Shown here one piece after another: positions 1-8,115 of a stretch of 23,118 nt of DNA. Where the stretch lies: contig CALAEU010000285.1 of NCBI GenBank assembly GCA_937891215.1, forward strand, positions 1 through 23,118. The letters are read 5' to 3'. The position numbers and the translations under genes are program-made. The notes below the pieces were generated by a model that ran no database searches, was not told where the DNA came from, and saw nothing but the letters and a program-made list of their open reading frames with translations. Numbering within the stretch: the stretch's first letter is position 1; every line of letters begins with the position of its first letter. Source of the stretch: an uncultured Clostridia bacterium (GTDB lineage Bacteria; Bacillota_A; Clostridia; Oscillospirales; Acutalibacteraceae).

Positions 1-1
1 T

Positions 2-706
2 TTCGGTGAAAAATATGGTGATACTGTAAGAGTTGTTACTGCCGGTAACGGTTTCTCAACAGAGCTTTGCGGTGGTACTCATGTAAGCAACACAGGTAAC
101 ATCGGTCTTTTCAGAATTATATCTGAATCTTCTGTTGCTGCAGGTGTAAGAAGAATCGAGGGTGTTACAGGTCTTGGTGTATTGAACTATCTCAATTCCC
201 GTGAAGAACTCATTAGTAATGCAGCACAGAATATGAAACTTGCAAATGTTAATGACCTTGCAAACAAAGCACTTTCTCTTTCACAAGAACTTAAAGCAAA
301 AGAAAAAGAATTAGAAGAATTAAAAGCAGAAATTGCAAAACAAAAAGCAGGTAACCTCTTTGATAATGTAAAAGAAATCGGCGCTTACAAACTCATTACC
401 GCTTCTTTGGGTGAAGCAGATGCAAATGCACTCCGTTCAATGCTCGACTCATCCAAAGATAAGGGTGACGATATTGTTGTTGTACTCGCTGCAGAACAAT
501 CTGCAAAAGGCACTTGCTCATTCGCTTGCTACTGTGGTAAAAACGCTATAGCAAACGGTGCTCACGCAGGTAACATTGTAAGAGCAGTAGCACAGGTTGC
601 AGGCGGTTCAGGTGGCGGTAAACCTGACTCTGCAATGGCTGGTGGTAAAGATATTTCAAAAATTAATGATGCTCTCGCAAAAGCAGAAGAAATTTTAAAG
701 GCATAA
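2..706 (+). CDS. alaS: Alanyl-tRNA synthetase, C-terminal part (5' end outside window)
   Basis: The frame is open from the left edge and ends at TAA 704-706. It charges tRNA-Ala with alanine in the cytoplasm. The first visible stretch carries the editing-domain signature [10 protein letters not shown], whose Cys and His are zinc ligands, followed by RRIEGVTG, both hallmarks of bacterial AlaRS. The next part is a Lys/Glu-rich coiled coil (about residues 78-115 of the visible part), and the end is the C-Ala/DHHA1 domain with a Gly-rich [15 protein letters not shown] motif. The start lies outside the window. The TTG at 182 is internal and not the real start. The next gene begins about 10 bases after the stop, so co-transcription is likely. 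Very sure. Confidence 0.97.
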   Translation, partial: FGEKYGDTVRVVTAGNGFSTELCGGTHVSNTGNIGLFRIISESSVAAGVRRIEGVTGLGVLNYLNSREELISNAAQNMKLANVNDLANKALSLSQELKAKEKELEELKAEIAKQKAGNLFDNVKEIGAYKLITASLGEADANALRSMLDSSKDKGDDIVVVLAAEQSAKGTCSFACYCGKNAIANGAHAGNIVRAVAQVAGGSGGGKPDSAMAGGKDISKINDALAKAEEILKA

Positions 707-716
707 GGTGAAAAAT

Positions 717-1055
717 ATGGATTGTATTTTTTGTAAAATAGCAAATGGTGAAATTCCATCTACAAAAGTTTACGAAGATGATTTGGTTGTTGCATTTAAT
801 GACCTTGAACCACAAGCACCAACTCACATTCTCGTAATTCCTAAGGAGCATATTTCTTCTGCAGCAGAAGTTACAGAAGAAAACAGTAAAGTTATTGCTC
901 ACATTTTCGAAGTAATAGCAAAACTTTCAAAAGAATTAAAAATGGATGATGGTTTCAGAGTTGTAAATAACTGCGGTGACTCTGCAGGTCAGACTGTAAA
1001 ACACATTCATTTCCACTTACTTTCAGGCAGAAACTTCACCTGGCCTGCAGGTTAA
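717..1055 (+). CDS. HIT-family (HinT-like) nucleotide-binding hydrolase
   Basis: A 112-residue protein of the histidine triad superfamily. Family members hydrolyse nucleoside phosphoramidates or similar nucleotidyl bonds in the cytoplasm. The sequence shows the usual N-terminus DCIFCKIANGEIPS with the CxxC pair, and the C-terminal triad HIHFHLLSG (HxHxHxx), whose central His is the nucleophile in characterised relatives. I chose ATG 717. The in-frame GTG at 708 lies inside the Shine-Dalgarno-like AAGGTG (705-710), which is correctly spaced for ATG 717. It follows alaS directly and comEC begins 9 bases after its stop. The exact substrate cannot be read from sequence. Confidence 0.95.
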   Translation: MDCIFCKIANGEIPSTKVYEDDLVVAFNDLEPQAPTHILVIPKEHISSAAEVTEENSKVIAHIFEVIAKLSKELKMDDGFRVVNNCGDSAGQTVKHIHFHLLSGRNFTWPAG

Positions 1056-1064
1056 TTAAACATT

Positions 1065-3236
1065 ATGAAAAGACCGTCACTCGCTTTCGGATTAGTAGTA
1101 TTCTTAACAGCGTTACTGTTTCTCTTTACGGGGAACAGTTCGCTTGTGCTACTTACCATAATTGCGATGGCGGTCATTTTGTTTTATTTTTTAACCAAAA
1201 ACAGTAAAATCAAAAATCTTCTTATAATACCAACAGTAACAATAAGTATTTTAATTTCTGTTGCTTCGCTTTATATTAATAATCATTTTATTTATGAAAA
1301 AGCAATAAATTACGAAAGTTCTTCAAGCGACATTGTCGCAACAGTTATTGAAAAGCAGGACAATCAATACATATTAAAATCTTCGCTTGTAAATGGTGAA
1401 GAAGCAGAAATTAAAATATTTTTTGGAACCGAAGAAAAAGTTTATGATATATATGACACAGTTTTCATTGATGATGCAAAACTTGTTAAAACCAATTTCG
1501 AAAAAAATGCAAGTGATAAGTTATTTATACAAATAAAAGAATACACAGCAAGCGACAAACTAAGTGAAAAAAACAAAGATTTTTATTACTACGCTTTATC
1601 GTTAAAATCCGCTTGCGGAAACAAACTTTCAGAATATTTATTTTACGACTCTTTCGCTATTGCTTCGGGTATGCTTTTCGGTGGTACAGGTAAATTAAGT
1701 GACGAATTAACTTTCGCTTTCCGTTCAAGTGGTGTTGCTCACCTTTTAGCAGTTTCGGGACTTCACACATCTTTGTGGTGCGGTTTGTTTATAAACATTT
1801 TAAAACTTTTAAAATTAAAAGAAAAGTACGCAAACCTCTGTGGTATTTTCGTATTAGTTCTTCTCGTTATAATTTCAGGTTTCACACCATCAGTAATAAG
1901 AGCATCTTTTATGATGGCTATTACTTTAATATCTCCAATTTTCAAAAAACAGTCTGACAGTATAAATTCGCTAGGTCTTGCTGTGGGTATTATTTTACTT
2001 TTCAATCCATTTGTATTATACTCCCCGTCTTTTTATCTTTCTTTTTTAGCGACCTTAGGTGTAGTAACTGCTTCAAAATACACCTACAAAATAAACAGTT
2101 TACTTGCCAAAAAAAATCCACCACGAATTATAAAACGCGTAATCCAATTTGTTTTCGAGTCACTTTTAATAAGTATTTCTGCTACAATTTTCACTTTACC
2201 TGCTTCTGTATATTATTTTGGTACAGTAAGCATAATTGCACCAATTACAAATCTTTTGACTATTAACCTTGCATTTGTATCAATGGTAATAACTTTAATT
2301 TCACTTACTATAAGTTTTATTCCATTTGGTTTTTCAGGTTTAATCGCAGAATTTTTATTTAATGTAACTGACTGCTTTTTAAAACTTCTTATTGCAATTA
2401 TAAAAGCAATCGGTTCATTAAAATACGCATCAATTTCTACAAACGAAAACTTTGTTTACCTTGCAATTATTATTTCTGTTTCGCTTTTACTTGTATACGT
2501 TTTCGCTTTAAACAAACTGACATTAAAATCATTTTTCAGAAAATCCTCGGTTTTCATTATAATATTGCCTGTAATTTTTTCTTTGATTCTTTCAGTAATT
2601 CCATTCACCCAAAACACAGAATTTACAGTTCTTGGTAACACAAACACACCTAACATAATTATAAGAACAGGCACTCATTATGCAGTAATAAACACACCTG
2701 AAATTCTTGGTAGCGAGACCTATAAGCATCTACCCAAAACTAAAAATGATTCTGTAGATTTATTTGCAGTTACCTACCTCAACAAAAACTTCTTAAAAAG
2801 CATTAAAGTAATAAATGAATCTTTTAACATAAAATCAAAAATGGTAACACCTTTTGTGAACAGTACACTTTATAATTTTGACACAGATGCATTTAACACG
2901 GCAGAGGTTTCAGGTGAATTTACATATTCTTTAGAAAATGAAATAAATATAAGAATTTTTGACACATACGGTAAAAATTGTGCTATAATAGAGGTTAACG
3001 AAAAAATTATTGTTCTTTCGTTTTCAAAGTACAATAAACTGAATGAAATAAAAAATGATGTTGGTAAAATTGATGTTCTTGTTTTACCCGAAAACATTCC
3101 AGATAATTTCAATACAACTGTTGATACTCTGATTGTCTGCAGAAAAGATGATACTACACACAAAAATGATTATCTTGGTTACATTTACGCAAATAAATTT
3201 TATAAAACATCTGACAATAATATAAATTTTAATTAA
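1065..3236 (+). CDS. comEC: ComEC/Rec2-family DNA-uptake channel with degenerate C-terminal domain
   Basis: A 723-residue multi-pass membrane protein. ComEC forms the inner-membrane channel through which single-stranded DNA enters during transformation. The N-terminus has several hydrophobic segments, then an OB-like extracellular part (about residues 80-170). The competence domain follows, with the diagnostic SGVAHLLAVSGLH at 222-234 and about ten hydrophobic helices to about residue 515. Residues 520-723 occupy the place of the metallo-beta-lactamase-like nuclease domain, but the metal-binding HxHxDH motif is absent: the equivalent stretch reads VTYLNKNF (569-576). The domain is therefore probably inactive as a metal hydrolase. 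The comEC-holA order downstream is the common Bacillota arrangement. The family call is firm; whether it still imports DNA is open. Confidence 0.92.
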   Translation: MKRPSLAFGLVVFLTALLFLFTGNSSLVLLTIIAMAVILFYFLTKNSKIKNLLIIPTVTISILISVASLYINNHFIYEKAINYESSSSDIVATVIEKQDNQYILKSSLVNGEEAEIKIFFGTEEKVYDIYDTVFIDDAKLVKTNFEKNASDKLFIQIKEYTASDKLSEKNKDFYYYALSLKSACGNKLSEYLFYDSFAIASGMLFGGTGKLSDELTFAFRSSGVAHLLAVSGLHTSLWCGLFINILKLLKLKEKYANLCGIFVLVLLVIISGFTPSVIRASFMMAITLISPIFKKQSDSINSLGLAVGIILLFNPFVLYSPSFYLSFLATLGVVTASKYTYKINSLLAKKNPPRIIKRVIQFVFESLLISISATIFTLPASVYYFGTVSIIAPITNLLTINLAFVSMVITLISLTISFIPFGFSGLIAEFLFNVTDCFLKLLIAIIKAIGSLKYASISTNENFVYLAIIISVSLLLVYVFALNKLTLKSFFRKSSVFIIILPVIFSLILSVIPFTQNTEFTVLGNTNTPNIIIRTGTHYAVINTPEILGSETYKHLPKTKNDSVDLFAVTYLNKNFLKSIKVINESFNIKSKMVTPFVNSTLYNFDTDAFNTAEVSGEFTYSLENEINIRIFDTYGKNCAIIEVNEKIIVLSFSKYNKLNEIKNDVGKIDVLVLPENIPDNFNTTVDTLIVCRKDDTTHKNDYLGYIYANKFYKTSDNNINFN

Positions 3237-3250
3237 GGGTGGTGAAACTT

Positions 3251-4306
3251 TTGGCTATTCTTACAGAAGACGATTTAAAAAGAGATATAAGAGAAAAAAA
3301 TTTTAAAAACGCTTATTTTATTTATGGTAACGAGCATTATTTAAAGCAACACTATGTCACTTCAATTATAAATAAAACTATTGAAAAAGATTTTAAAGAC
3401 TTTAACTTACACGACCTTGATGGTAAAGATGTTACTTTAGAAACTTTAGCTGACTGTGTTTCTACCTTTCCTATGATGAGTGAATACTCCTGCACACTTG
3501 TAAAGGATTTTCGCTTTACAGACTATTATTACAAGCAAGAAAACAACCGTTATAAATTCAATGAAGATTTAGACGGTATTTTAAAAGATATACCGGAAAC
3601 AACTATTCTTATATTCTGGTGTGATACAATTGAGGTTGATGAAAAAGAGTCACGCTGGTCTAAAGTAATTAAACTTTTTGAAGAGATTGGTGCCACTGTA
3701 AAAATTGACAAAAGAACCCCTCAGGCACTCACAAAATTACTTGTTGACTCTGCCCCAAAAAAGAATTGTGAAATATCAAGAGAAGATGCTCTTTATTTAA
3801 TAAATCTTGTCGGTACAGATTACAGTACATTACGCAACGAATTTGATAAAGTATGTTCTTTTGTAAACTCTGGTAAAATTACAAGAGAACATATAGATAA
3901 AACTGTTATAATTTCAACTGAAGCAAAAATATTTTCGCTTTCAAGAGATATTGTAAATGGCGAAGCGGACAAGGCATACGCTACACTAAATAATCTTTTT
4001 AAATTGCGTGAAGAACCTGTTATTATTCTGGCAACACTCTCAAGAGCGTACATTGATATGTACAGAGCATCTACAATAAAAGAAAAAGGTATTTCGCCAC
4101 GCGAACTTGCAGAAGTTTTCCCCTCATCTTACAAAGGTAAAGAATTTGTAATTACAAATGCCACAAAAGATGGTGCAAGATATTCAATAGAGCAATTCCA
4201 CAAAGCGATAGAAGCACTAGCAGATGCTGACAAGAGATTAAAAAGCACAAGTCAGGATAAAAAACAAGTCCTTGAAGAATTAATATTAAGGTTGTTGAGA
4301 ATTTAA
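3251..4306 (+). CDS. holA: DNA polymerase III delta subunit
   Basis: About 351 residues, the clamp-loader delta subunit that opens the beta sliding clamp. The N-terminal P-loop-like domain has the typical YFIYGNEHYLK motif, where HolA proteins read YLLYGEExxL. The middle and C-terminal helical domains (KVCSF..., LKSTSQDKKQVLEELILRL) also match the family. I prefer the TTG start at 3251, which gives MAILTEDDLKRDI and follows a strong Shine-Dalgarno-like GGGTGGTGA (3237-3245). The two in-frame GTG codons at 3239 and 3242 lie inside that site and give a 355-residue alternative. It lies 14 bases after comEC, and its stop overlaps the next start (TAATG). Confidence 0.95.
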   Translation: MAILTEDDLKRDIREKNFKNAYFIYGNEHYLKQHYVTSIINKTIEKDFKDFNLHDLDGKDVTLETLADCVSTFPMMSEYSCTLVKDFRFTDYYYKQENNRYKFNEDLDGILKDIPETTILIFWCDTIEVDEKESRWSKVIKLFEEIGATVKIDKRTPQALTKLLVDSAPKKNCEISREDALYLINLVGTDYSTLRNEFDKVCSFVNSGKITREHIDKTVIISTEAKIFSLSRDIVNGEADKAYATLNNLFKLREEPVIILATLSRAYIDMYRASTIKEKGISPRELAEVFPSSYKGKEFVITNATKDGARYSIEQFHKAIEALADADKRLKSTSQDKKQVLEELILRLLRI

Positions 4307-4896
4307 TGATAAAAACAGACAGAGTTGTAATTGTTGAGGGCAAGTACGATAAAATCAAATTATCCTCTATACTCGATGCAGTTATAATTGAAACAGACGG
4401 TTTTGCAATTTTTAACGATAAAGAAAAGCAAAAACTTATTCGCCGTCTTGCTAAAACTAAAGGGTTACTTATTCTTACAGACAGTGATTCTGCAGGGTTT
4501 AAAATCCGTTCATTTATTGGTGGAATGGTACCCGAAGAACAAATTAAACACGCTTATATCCCCGATATTTTTGGTAAAGAAAAGCGTAAAACCGAAAGCA
4601 GTAAAGAGGGCAAATTAGGTGTTGAGGGCGTTCCAAAAGGAAAAATAATAGAAGCCCTTACCAAAGCTGGTGTTACTGCAGAAGAAACAAAAGAAACCGA
4701 AAGAAGATTAGTAACTAAAACAGATTTGTATATTGATGGTCTTTCAGGTAGAGATGACAGTGCAGTTAAACGAAAGGCATTTTTAAAGTCACTCGATTTA
4801 CCTGAACTGCTTTCAGCAAATAAACTTTTGCCTATAATAAATACTTTTTTAACTTATGAAGAATACAAAAAAGCAGTAGCAGAGCTATTGCAATGA
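4306..4896 (+). CDS. rnmV: RNase M5-like TOPRIM protein (5S rRNA maturation)
   Basis: A 196-residue protein. Residues 5-75 are a TOPRIM domain with the catalytic Glu in VVIVEGKYD (E11) and the acidic pair in LILTDSDSAG (D59, D61). The sequence then follows the RNase M5 pattern: GFKIR, HAYIP, a basic linker with Lys-rich KEKRKTESSKEGK, and LGVEG. RNase M5 cuts 5S rRNA precursors in low-GC Gram-positives, assisted by ribosomal protein L18. The ATG overlaps the holA stop by one base, so translation is probably coupled. Another TOPRIM protein is possible, but the EGKxD...TDSDxxG...LGVE combination argues for M5. In many Bacillota rnmV sits beside ksgA; here it does not. Confidence 0.88.
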   Translation: MIKTDRVVIVEGKYDKIKLSSILDAVIIETDGFAIFNDKEKQKLIRRLAKTKGLLILTDSDSAGFKIRSFIGGMVPEEQIKHAYIPDIFGKEKRKTESSKEGKLGVEGVPKGKIIEALTKAGVTAEETKETERRLVTKTDLYIDGLSGRDDSAVKRKAFLKSLDLPELLSANKLLPIINTFLTYEEYKKAVAELLQ

Positions 4897-4950
4897 TTTG
4901 CAAAACATAAATTGAACTAAAGGTTATGATTAGAACCAAGGAAATAAACA

Positions 4951-6297
4951 ATGATTAAGAAAAATGATGATTTTGATTTAACAATAACAGGCTACACAAG
5001 TGAGGGCAGTGGTGTTGGTAAAAAAGACGGAATTGCGGTATTTGTTGAAAATACCGCTAAAAATGATGTCATAAAATGCCACATTATAAAAGCAAAGAAG
5101 AATTACGCTATAGGTAAGGCAATGAAAATTATAAAGCCATCTAAAGACAGGCAAGAGCCTCTTTGTGAGCATTTTAAATACTGTGGTGGTTGTTCATTTT
5201 CGCACCTTAAATATAAAGCAGAATCAGAACTCAAAGCAGAAAAAGTCAAAGATGCCTTTTTAAGAATTGCTCATTTAGAGCCTGAATTTGAAGATATAAT
5301 TGTTTCAGAAAACACTGAGCGATACAGAAACAAAGCACAATACCCTGTAAGACGCGAAAACGGAATTTTAAAAATTGGTTTTTACGCTAAAAAAAGTCAC
5401 CGCGTAATTGACGGTGACGACTGTCTCTTAGAACCGGAAGAATTCGGTCAGATTGTAGAAATTTTCAGAAGTTTTATAAACAATAACAATATTCCTGTTT
5501 ATAGCGAAGAAATGCACGTTGGTTTAATCCGCCACATTTATTTGAGAAAAGCATTTAACACAAACGAAATTATGGTTTGTGTTGTTATAAATGGCGACAC
5601 ATTAAAACACGGTGATATTCTTTTAGAAAACTTAAAGAAAGTAAACGGATTCAAAACTCTCATATTAAATAAAAACACAGAGAAAACAAATGTAGTTTTA
5701 GGTAGCGAATGCGAAACTCTTTATGGTGACGGATTCATTACAGATATTCTTTGTGGTGTAAAAGTCAAACTCTCTCCACTTTCGTTTTATCAGGTTAATC
5801 ATGACACCGCTGAGTTACTCTATAGCAAAGCAAAAGAATATGCCGCACTCACTAAAGAAGACGATTTTTTAGACCTTTACTGCGGTACTGGTACAATCGG
5901 TCTTTCTATGGTAAACAATGCAAAATCTTTAATTGGTGTTGAAATTATTCCTGACGCTATTGAAGATGCAAAATTAAATGCAAAACTTAATAACATTGAC
6001 AACGCAGAATTCATTTGCGGTGACGCAAAATATGCAATTAAAGAATTGCAAAACAGAAGCATCACACCAAAAGTTGTAATTTTAGACCCACCAAGAAAAG
6101 GTTGTAACGAAGAACTTTTAAAAACTGTTTCAGAAATGAATCCCGAAAGAATTGTTTATGTTTCCTGCGACCCAGCAACGCTCGCTCGCGATGCAGAAAG
6201 ACTTTTAAAACTGGGATATAATGCGGTTAAGGTTACGCCGGTTGATATGTTTCCGCGGACAAGCCATGTTGAAAGTGTAGCGTTGTTTCAACAATGA
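4951..6297 (+). CDS. rlmD: 23S rRNA (uracil-C5)-methyltransferase, RlmD/RumA family
   Basis: A 448-residue SAM-dependent enzyme that makes 5-methyluridine in 23S rRNA; Bacillota members can modify one or two positions (RlmD or RlmCD). Residues 5-60 are a TRAM RNA-binding domain. C72, C78 and C81 in CEHFKYCGGC are iron-sulfur cluster ligands. The Rossmann methyltransferase domain has DLYCGTGTIG for SAM, VILDPPRKG, and the catalytic cysteine C406 in VSCDPATLARD. A Shine-Dalgarno AAGGAA precedes the ATG. A related tRNA m5U54 methyltransferase is less likely because of the TRAM domain plus cluster. Confidence 0.95.
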   Translation: MIKKNDDFDLTITGYTSEGSGVGKKDGIAVFVENTAKNDVIKCHIIKAKKNYAIGKAMKIIKPSKDRQEPLCEHFKYCGGCSFSHLKYKAESELKAEKVKDAFLRIAHLEPEFEDIIVSENTERYRNKAQYPVRRENGILKIGFYAKKSHRVIDGDDCLLEPEEFGQIVEIFRSFINNNNIPVYSEEMHVGLIRHIYLRKAFNTNEIMVCVVINGDTLKHGDILLENLKKVNGFKTLILNKNTEKTNVVLGSECETLYGDGFITDILCGVKVKLSPLSFYQVNHDTAELLYSKAKEYAALTKEDDFLDLYCGTGTIGLSMVNNAKSLIGVEIIPDAIEDAKLNAKLNNIDNAEFICGDAKYAIKELQNRSITPKVVILDPPRKGCNEELLKTVSEMNPERIVYVSCDPATLARDAERLLKLGYNAVKVTPVDMFPRTSHVESVALFQQ

Positions 6298-6326
6298 TTT
6301 GCCTTACGGCATTAAAATGCAAATCA
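6295..6326. repeat. Imperfect hairpin beginning at the rlmD stop codon
   Basis: TGATTTGC (6295-6302) and GCAAATCA (6319-6326) form an 8-bp perfect inverted repeat with a 16-base loop that holds a smaller TGCC/GGCA stem (6300-6303 with 6308-6311). The left arm contains the rlmD TGA stop. No T-run follows, so it does not look like a standard terminator. It adjoins a tandem repeat and a second hairpin, suggesting one composite intergenic repeat element. Confidence 0.6.
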
Positions 6327-6329
6327 AAT

Positions 6330-6390
6330 CATGTGTAACAATTCATGTGTAACAATTCATGTGTAACAATTCATGTGTAACAATTCATGT
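6330..6390. repeat. 14-bp tandem repeat, four full copies
   Basis: The unit CATGTGTAACAATT is repeated four times without mismatch (6330-6385), followed by a partial copy CATGT. It lies between two hairpins in the gap upstream of the methionine operon. There are no spacers between copies, so this is not a CRISPR array. Copy number probably varies by slippage. Any role, for example as protein-binding sites, is unknown. Confidence 0.9.
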
Positions 6391-6404
6391 AGGCAACGCC
6401 TACA
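6388..6404. repeat. Short perfect hairpin TGTAGGC-AAC-GCCTACA
   Basis: A 7-bp perfect stem with a three-base loop, directly fused to the last tandem-repeat copy. An A-rich stretch rather than a T-run follows on the + strand, so intrinsic termination is doubtful. It most likely belongs to the same composite repeat as the two preceding entries and would lie in the leader of the downstream operon if transcription starts upstream of it. Confidence 0.65.
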
Positions 6405-6439
6405 AATCATCTTATAAACATCACTAAAAGGAACAAACA

Positions 6440-7240
6440 ATGATTTATAGAGTAGATAAATTCACAGAAAACAATATAAATCCTATAACCAACAGTAAAT
6501 ATGACGAATCATGGCTAGTATTGACTCTTTCAAATGATATTACCGAATCTATGATTGTTGGTGCAAATAATAACTCTGCTTATACAATAAAAATCAACAG
6601 AGATTTTTATCCCAATTGGAAATTGGCTGTTGGCGACTTTATAGATTACTGTAATCATAATAACCTTAATGGAATTCTTGCTATCACAGAAAATGAATAC
6701 AGAGAGATAAAAAACTATTATATTGGTCATAGTTTTACTGAACCCTTTTTGCGAGATTATGAGTCACCAGTTTTAGTGCATAGTACATCAATGGAAAACT
6801 GGTTAAAGATACAAAAAGATGGTATGTTAAAAAGTTGGAATATACTCAATTCTGAAAAAAGCATTATTGAAAAAGATCCTATCGGTAAGGAACTCGGTGA
6901 CCCTGTTCATTTTAGTGACTACATTATGTTTGGTGACGGTGTCAGTGGTGAAATTGTTGTTAATTCTAAACAGTCAGGCAAAATTGTAATGGATATTGAT
7001 GCTGAATATAAAACAGGTGCAAGACTTTATTTTGACGCTGAAAATTTAGCGAAAGCTGGTTTACTTGTTCGTGATGGTGCTCACACAAAGGTTAAAGATT
7101 GTTTACCACTTGAACCTTATCTTATCTGGGTAGCGACATGGGATAAGATTGGATTAGAAAACCCTATTTCAACACCGAGAATTTTTGCAGAATTATCAGA
7201 TAAAACTTTTAAAAATATATCTAAAAGGAGATCCAAATGA
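6440..7240 (+). CDS. Unrecognised protein, possibly ADP-ribosyltransferase/KptA-like fold
   Basis: A 266-residue soluble protein with no signal peptide or membrane segment. I do not recognise the family firmly. The part from about residue 110 has LVHSTSMENWLKIQKDGML, which resembles the HGTS...IL..GL opening of ADP-ribosyltransferase-fold enzymes such as KptA RNA 2'-phosphotransferase and DarT-like proteins. Later come a strand-like KIVMDIDAEY and GARLYFDAENL. The N-terminal 100 residues look like a separate mixed alpha/beta domain. Start ATG 6440 has Shine-Dalgarno AAAAGGA. Its TGA overlaps the metF ATG (ATGA), and AAAAGGAG for metF lies inside its end, so it is translationally coupled to methionine genes. 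The ART-like assignment is inference at low confidence; the coding call is firm. Confidence 0.85.
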   Translation: MIYRVDKFTENNINPITNSKYDESWLVLTLSNDITESMIVGANNNSAYTIKINRDFYPNWKLAVGDFIDYCNHNNLNGILAITENEYREIKNYYIGHSFTEPFLRDYESPVLVHSTSMENWLKIQKDGMLKSWNILNSEKSIIEKDPIGKELGDPVHFSDYIMFGDGVSGEIVVNSKQSGKIVMDIDAEYKTGARLYFDAENLAKAGLLVRDGAHTKVKDCLPLEPYLIWVATWDKIGLENPISTPRIFAELSDKTFKNISKRRSK

Positions 7241-8115
7241 AAATAATCAACTTATTAAAAAAAGAAACATTATCTTTATCATTTGAAGTTTTTCCACCTA
7301 AAACCGAAACAAGTTTTGAGAGTGTGAAAACTGCAACTGAAGAAATTGCAAAATTAAACCCTGCTTTTATGAGTGTTACATACGGTGCTGGTGGAGGTAC
7401 CAGCAAATACACTTTAGAAATAGCAAAGAACATAAAGAAAATGTATAATGTACCGACACTCGCTCACCTTACCTGTGTTTCTTCTACCAAAGAAACAGTT
7501 CGTGAAAGAATTGTAGATATTAAAACCGCTGGTATAGAAAATGTTATGGCTCTTCGTGGTGATATTCCTGCTGAACTTGAAAACACAGACAGAAGCAATT
7601 GGGATTATAACTACGCAACAGATTTAATTAAAGAATTAAAAAGTATAAACCCTGATTTCTGCATTGGTGGTGCTTGTTACCCTGAAATTCACCCTGAAAG
7701 CAGCAACCAAAAAGATGATATTAAAAGATTAAAAGAAAAAGTAGAGGCAGGTTGCGACTTCCTTACAACACAGATGTTCTTTGACAACAATCTTCTTTAC
7801 AACTTTCTTTATAAAATCCGTGAAGCAGGTATTACTGTACCTGTTGTTCCTGGTATTATGCCAATTACAAACGCAAAGCAGGTAGAAAGAGCAATTAAAC
7901 TTTCAGGCTCTTTTATGCCACAACGATTTAAAAGTCTTGTAGATAAATTTGGTAGTGACCCTGACGCTATGAAACAAGCAGGTATTGCTTATGCTACCGA
8001 CCAGATTATAGACCTTTACGCAAATGGTCTTACAAACATTCACGTTTACTCAATGAATAAACCAGATGTTGCAGAAAAAATACAAAGCAACCTTTCAGAT
8101 ATTATAGGGAAATGA
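7237..8115 (+). CDS. metF: 5,10-methylenetetrahydrofolate reductase
   Basis: A 292-residue FAD-dependent TIM-barrel enzyme that reduces 5,10-methylene-THF to 5-methyl-THF, the methyl donor for methionine synthase. Typical family motifs are visible: LSFEVFPPKT near the N-terminus, VTYGAGGGTS, LAHLTC, MALRGDIP, and GCDFLTTQMFFDN. Length matches bacterial MetF. It overlaps the preceding gene and the next gene by 4 bases each (ATGA), with a strong AAAAGGAG site 6 bases before ATG. The downstream MetH modules consume its product. Confidence 0.97.
   Translation: MKIINLLKKETLSLSFEVFPPKTETSFESVKTATEEIAKLNPAFMSVTYGAGGGTSKYTLEIAKNIKKMYNVPTLAHLTCVSSTKETVRERIVDIKTAGIENVMALRGDIPAELENTDRSNWDYNYATDLIKELKSINPDFCIGGACYPEIHPESSNQKDDIKRLKEKVEAGCDFLTTQMFFDNNLLYNFLYKIREAGITVPVVPGIMPITNAKQVERAIKLSGSFMPQRFKSLVDKFGSDPDAMKQAGIAYATDQIIDLYANGLTNIHVYSMNKPDVAEKIQSNLSDIIGK

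Noticed and set aside
562..902. Minus-strand ORFs opposite alaS and the HIT gene.
   Set aside because: They lie antisense to conserved genes and show no recognisable protein features.
6330..6390. Possible CRISPR array.
   Set aside because: The 14-bp units are directly adjacent with no spacers, and no cas genes are present.
6298..6439. SAM, cobalamin or T-box riboswitch before the methionine operon.
   Set aside because: I see none of the conserved cores (kink-turn plus GG/CC junctions, B12 box, T-box TGG motif), and the gap is mostly filled by repeats. A covariance-model search would decide.
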